From positions 1 through 21,952 of the forward strand of contig DATBDN010000007.1 in NCBI GenBank assembly GCA_036269895.1: a stretch of DNA of 21,952 nt. Reading direction: 5' to 3'. Source of the DNA: DATBDN01 sp036269895. GTDB taxonomy: Bacteria; Actinomycetota; Thermoleophilia; Solirubrobacterales; Thermoleophilaceae. A program made the position numbers and the translations under genes. How positions within the stretch are numbered: the stretch's first letter is position 1; every line of letters begins with the position of its first letter. Under the pieces are notes generated by a model. It did no database searches. It was not told the origin of the DNA and saw only the letters and a list, made by a program, of their open reading frames with translations. This document shows positions 20,761 to 21,952 of this stretch, piece after piece.

Positions 20761-21952
20761 GCAGTGCGCTTCAACAGCATCACCGAGCGGGCGATGATCG
20801 GGACCTCCGTGCGCGCCCGCGCTACCAGCAGGCCCTCGTCCGTCGAGGGGTCAGCCGTCGTCATCACCAGTTCCCAGGTTGCGCCGAAGCGGCGTGTAGG
20901 GAGCATGAACGAAACGTCTTCATGGTGGGCGTTGAACAGCATCAGGAAGGAGTCGTCCTCGACCCGCTCGCCGTGGGGCCCCGGGGCAGCAATCTCTTGC
21001 CCGTTCAGGAACATCCCAATCGTCCGCTGCTCGTTCCAGTCGCGGCTGGTCATGCGCCGGCCGTCCGCGCGGAACCACCAGACGTCCGGCAGGCCGGAGC
21101 CCATGGGGTCTGACCCCTCGAGGAACTGGCGGCGCCGGAAGACCGGGTGGTTGCGGCGCAGCTCGATCAGTCGCCGCGTGAAGTCGAACAGCCGCTGGCC
21201 GCGGTCGTCCCAGTTCCAGTCGAACCAGGAGATCTCGTTGTCCTGGCACCAGGCGTTGTTGTTGCCGTCCTGGGTGCGCGCGAACTCGTCTCCGCCGAGC
21301 AGCATCGGCGTGCCCTGTGACAGCAGCAGTGTCGTCAGGAAGTTGCGCTGCTGGCGCTCGCGCAGCGCGTGGATCTCGGGGTCGTCGGTCGGGCCCTCGT
21401 GGCCGCAGTTCCACGAGCGGTTGTCGTCCGTGCCGTCCTTGTTGTCCTCGAGGTTGGCCTCGTTGTGCTTCTCGTTGTAGGAGACGAGATCGGCCAGCGT
21501 GAAGCCGTCGTGGGCCGTGACGAAGTTGATCGAGGCGAAGGGGTCGCGCCCGTCGGCCTCGTAGAGGTCGCTCGACCCGGTGAAGCGCGAGGCGAACTCC
21601 GAGACCGGCGCCTCCCCGCGCCAGAAGTCGCGCACGACGTCGCGGTAGATGCCGTTCCACTCCGACCACAACACCGGGAAGTTGCCGACCTGGTAGCCGC
21701 CCGGGCCGACGTCCCACGGCTCGGCGATCAGCTTGACCTGGCTCAGCACTGGGTCCTGGTGGATCGTGTCGAAGAACGCGCTCAGGCGGTCCACGTCGTA
21801 GAACTCGCGCGCCAGCGCGCTCGCGAGGTCGAACCGGAAGCCGTCTACGTGGCACTCGGTGACCCAGTAGCGCAGCGAGTCCATGATCAGCCGCAGCACG
21901 CTCGGGTGAACCGGGTTCAGCGAGTTGCCCGTTCCCGTGAAGTCCATGTAGA
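20757..21952 (-). CDS. glgX: Glycogen debranching enzyme (isoamylase-type), 5' end cut by window
   Basis: The visible C-terminal 397 or so residues belong to the GlgX/TreX group (GH13_11), which hydrolyses alpha-1,6 branches of glycogen. The frame runs off the right edge through YMDFTGTGNSLN, which in the family precedes the catalytic core, so several hundred N-terminal residues lie beyond it. Counting from Met at 21947, the catalytic residues are Asp40 in DGFRFDLAS, Glu76 in IAEPWD and Asp147 in TAHDGFTLADLVSYN. The strongly conserved LLGGDEFARTQDGNNNAWCQDN and ISWFDW follow, then an all-beta C-terminal domain. The stop overlaps the treY start by 4 nt. In treX-treY-treZ clusters such an enzyme supplies linear glucans for TreY, so the name treX would be equally apt. 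Confidence 0.93.
   Translation of the reverse strand, partial: YMDFTGTGNSLNPVHPSVLRLIMDSLRYWVTECHVDGFRFDLASALAREFYDVDRLSAFFDTIHQDPVLSQVKLIAEPWDVGPGGYQVGNFPVLWSEWNGIYRDVVRDFWRGEAPVSEFASRFTGSSDLYEADGRDPFASINFVTAHDGFTLADLVSYNEKHNEANLEDNKDGTDDNRSWNCGHEGPTDDPEIHALRERQQRNFLTTLLLSQGTPMLLGGDEFARTQDGNNNAWCQDNEISWFDWNWDDRGQRLFDFTRRLIELRRNHPVFRRRQFLEGSDPMGSGLPDVWWFRADGRRMTSRDWNEQRTIGMFLNGQEIAAPGPHGERVEDDSFLMLFNAHHEDVSFMLPTRRFGATWELVMTTADPSTDEGLLVARARTEVPIIARSVMLLKRTA

Noticed and set aside
1..21952. CRISPR arrays, insertion sequences, prophage genes, rRNA or complete tRNA genes.
   Set aside because: No spaced direct repeats, transposase or integrase motifs, terminal repeats or RNA gene structures were seen on either strand.

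Overview
The window is about 22 kb of high-GC, gene-dense chromosome. Gaps are short, starts are often GTG or TTG, and several start/stop codons overlap (ATGA, GTGA). Base composition and gene content (WS/DGAT acyltransferase, a DesA3-like desaturase with its dedicated reductase, a TreY/GlgX block, and several secreted proteins with actinobacterial signal peptides) point to an actinobacterium. My best inference is the class Thermoleophilia (Solirubrobacter/Conexibacter/Patulibacter-like). That placement rests on pattern recognition, not on a marker gene.

Layout. Positions 1-2191 (+) hold the C-terminal part of a wax-ester synthase/DGAT, cut by the window edge, and an EntS-like MFS exporter. 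Positions 2253-3857 (+) hold a small CxCx4C protein and a cytosolic alpha/beta hydrolase. Positions 3817-5304 (-) hold a secreted alpha/beta hydrolase whose 3' end overlaps the previous gene by 41 bp. Positions 5352-6317 (+) hold a quinone-oxidoreductase-type dehydrogenase, facing a secreted CocE/PepX-type hydrolase at 6346-8196 (-). Positions 8275-10775 (+) hold a flavin/2Fe-2S reductase translationally coupled to an acyl desaturase. Positions 10776-11639 (-) hold a TetR repressor followed by a 78-residue helical protein. Positions 11709-14017 (+) hold a Baeyer-Villiger-type monooxygenase coupled to a short-chain dehydrogenase. Positions 14082-17248 (-) hold two secreted proteins: a large metallo-amidohydrolase and a small protein with a NADQVDG motif. 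Positions 17509-21952 (-) hold a GT4 glycosyltransferase, treY and glgX; glgX is cut by the right edge.

How the genes work together. The left and centre are dominated by acyl-chain and ester chemistry: neutral-lipid synthesis, three alpha/beta hydrolases, desaturation, and BVMO plus SDR oxidation of ketones and alcohols. The right end handles alpha-glucans: GlgX debranches, TreY makes the trehalosyl end, and the GT4 enzyme probably builds or extends glucan.

The most informative non-coding signal is a 45-bp array of three TTAC-N6-GTAA repeats at an exact 15-bp period, between the TetR gene and the monooxygenase (11650-11694). It is very probably the TetR operator. Other signals are perfect palindromes in the gaps upstream of the genes starting at 5304 and 17248, a good sigma70-type promoter at 17335-17363 that faces no gene, and hairpins at the convergent gene ends. 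I found no rRNA, tRNA, CRISPR, IS element or clear defence system, and I see no strong case for an undescribed multi-gene system. The best leads are the operator array, an Arg-rich insertion in the desaturase, the three-part secreted amidohydrolase, and the orphan promoter.
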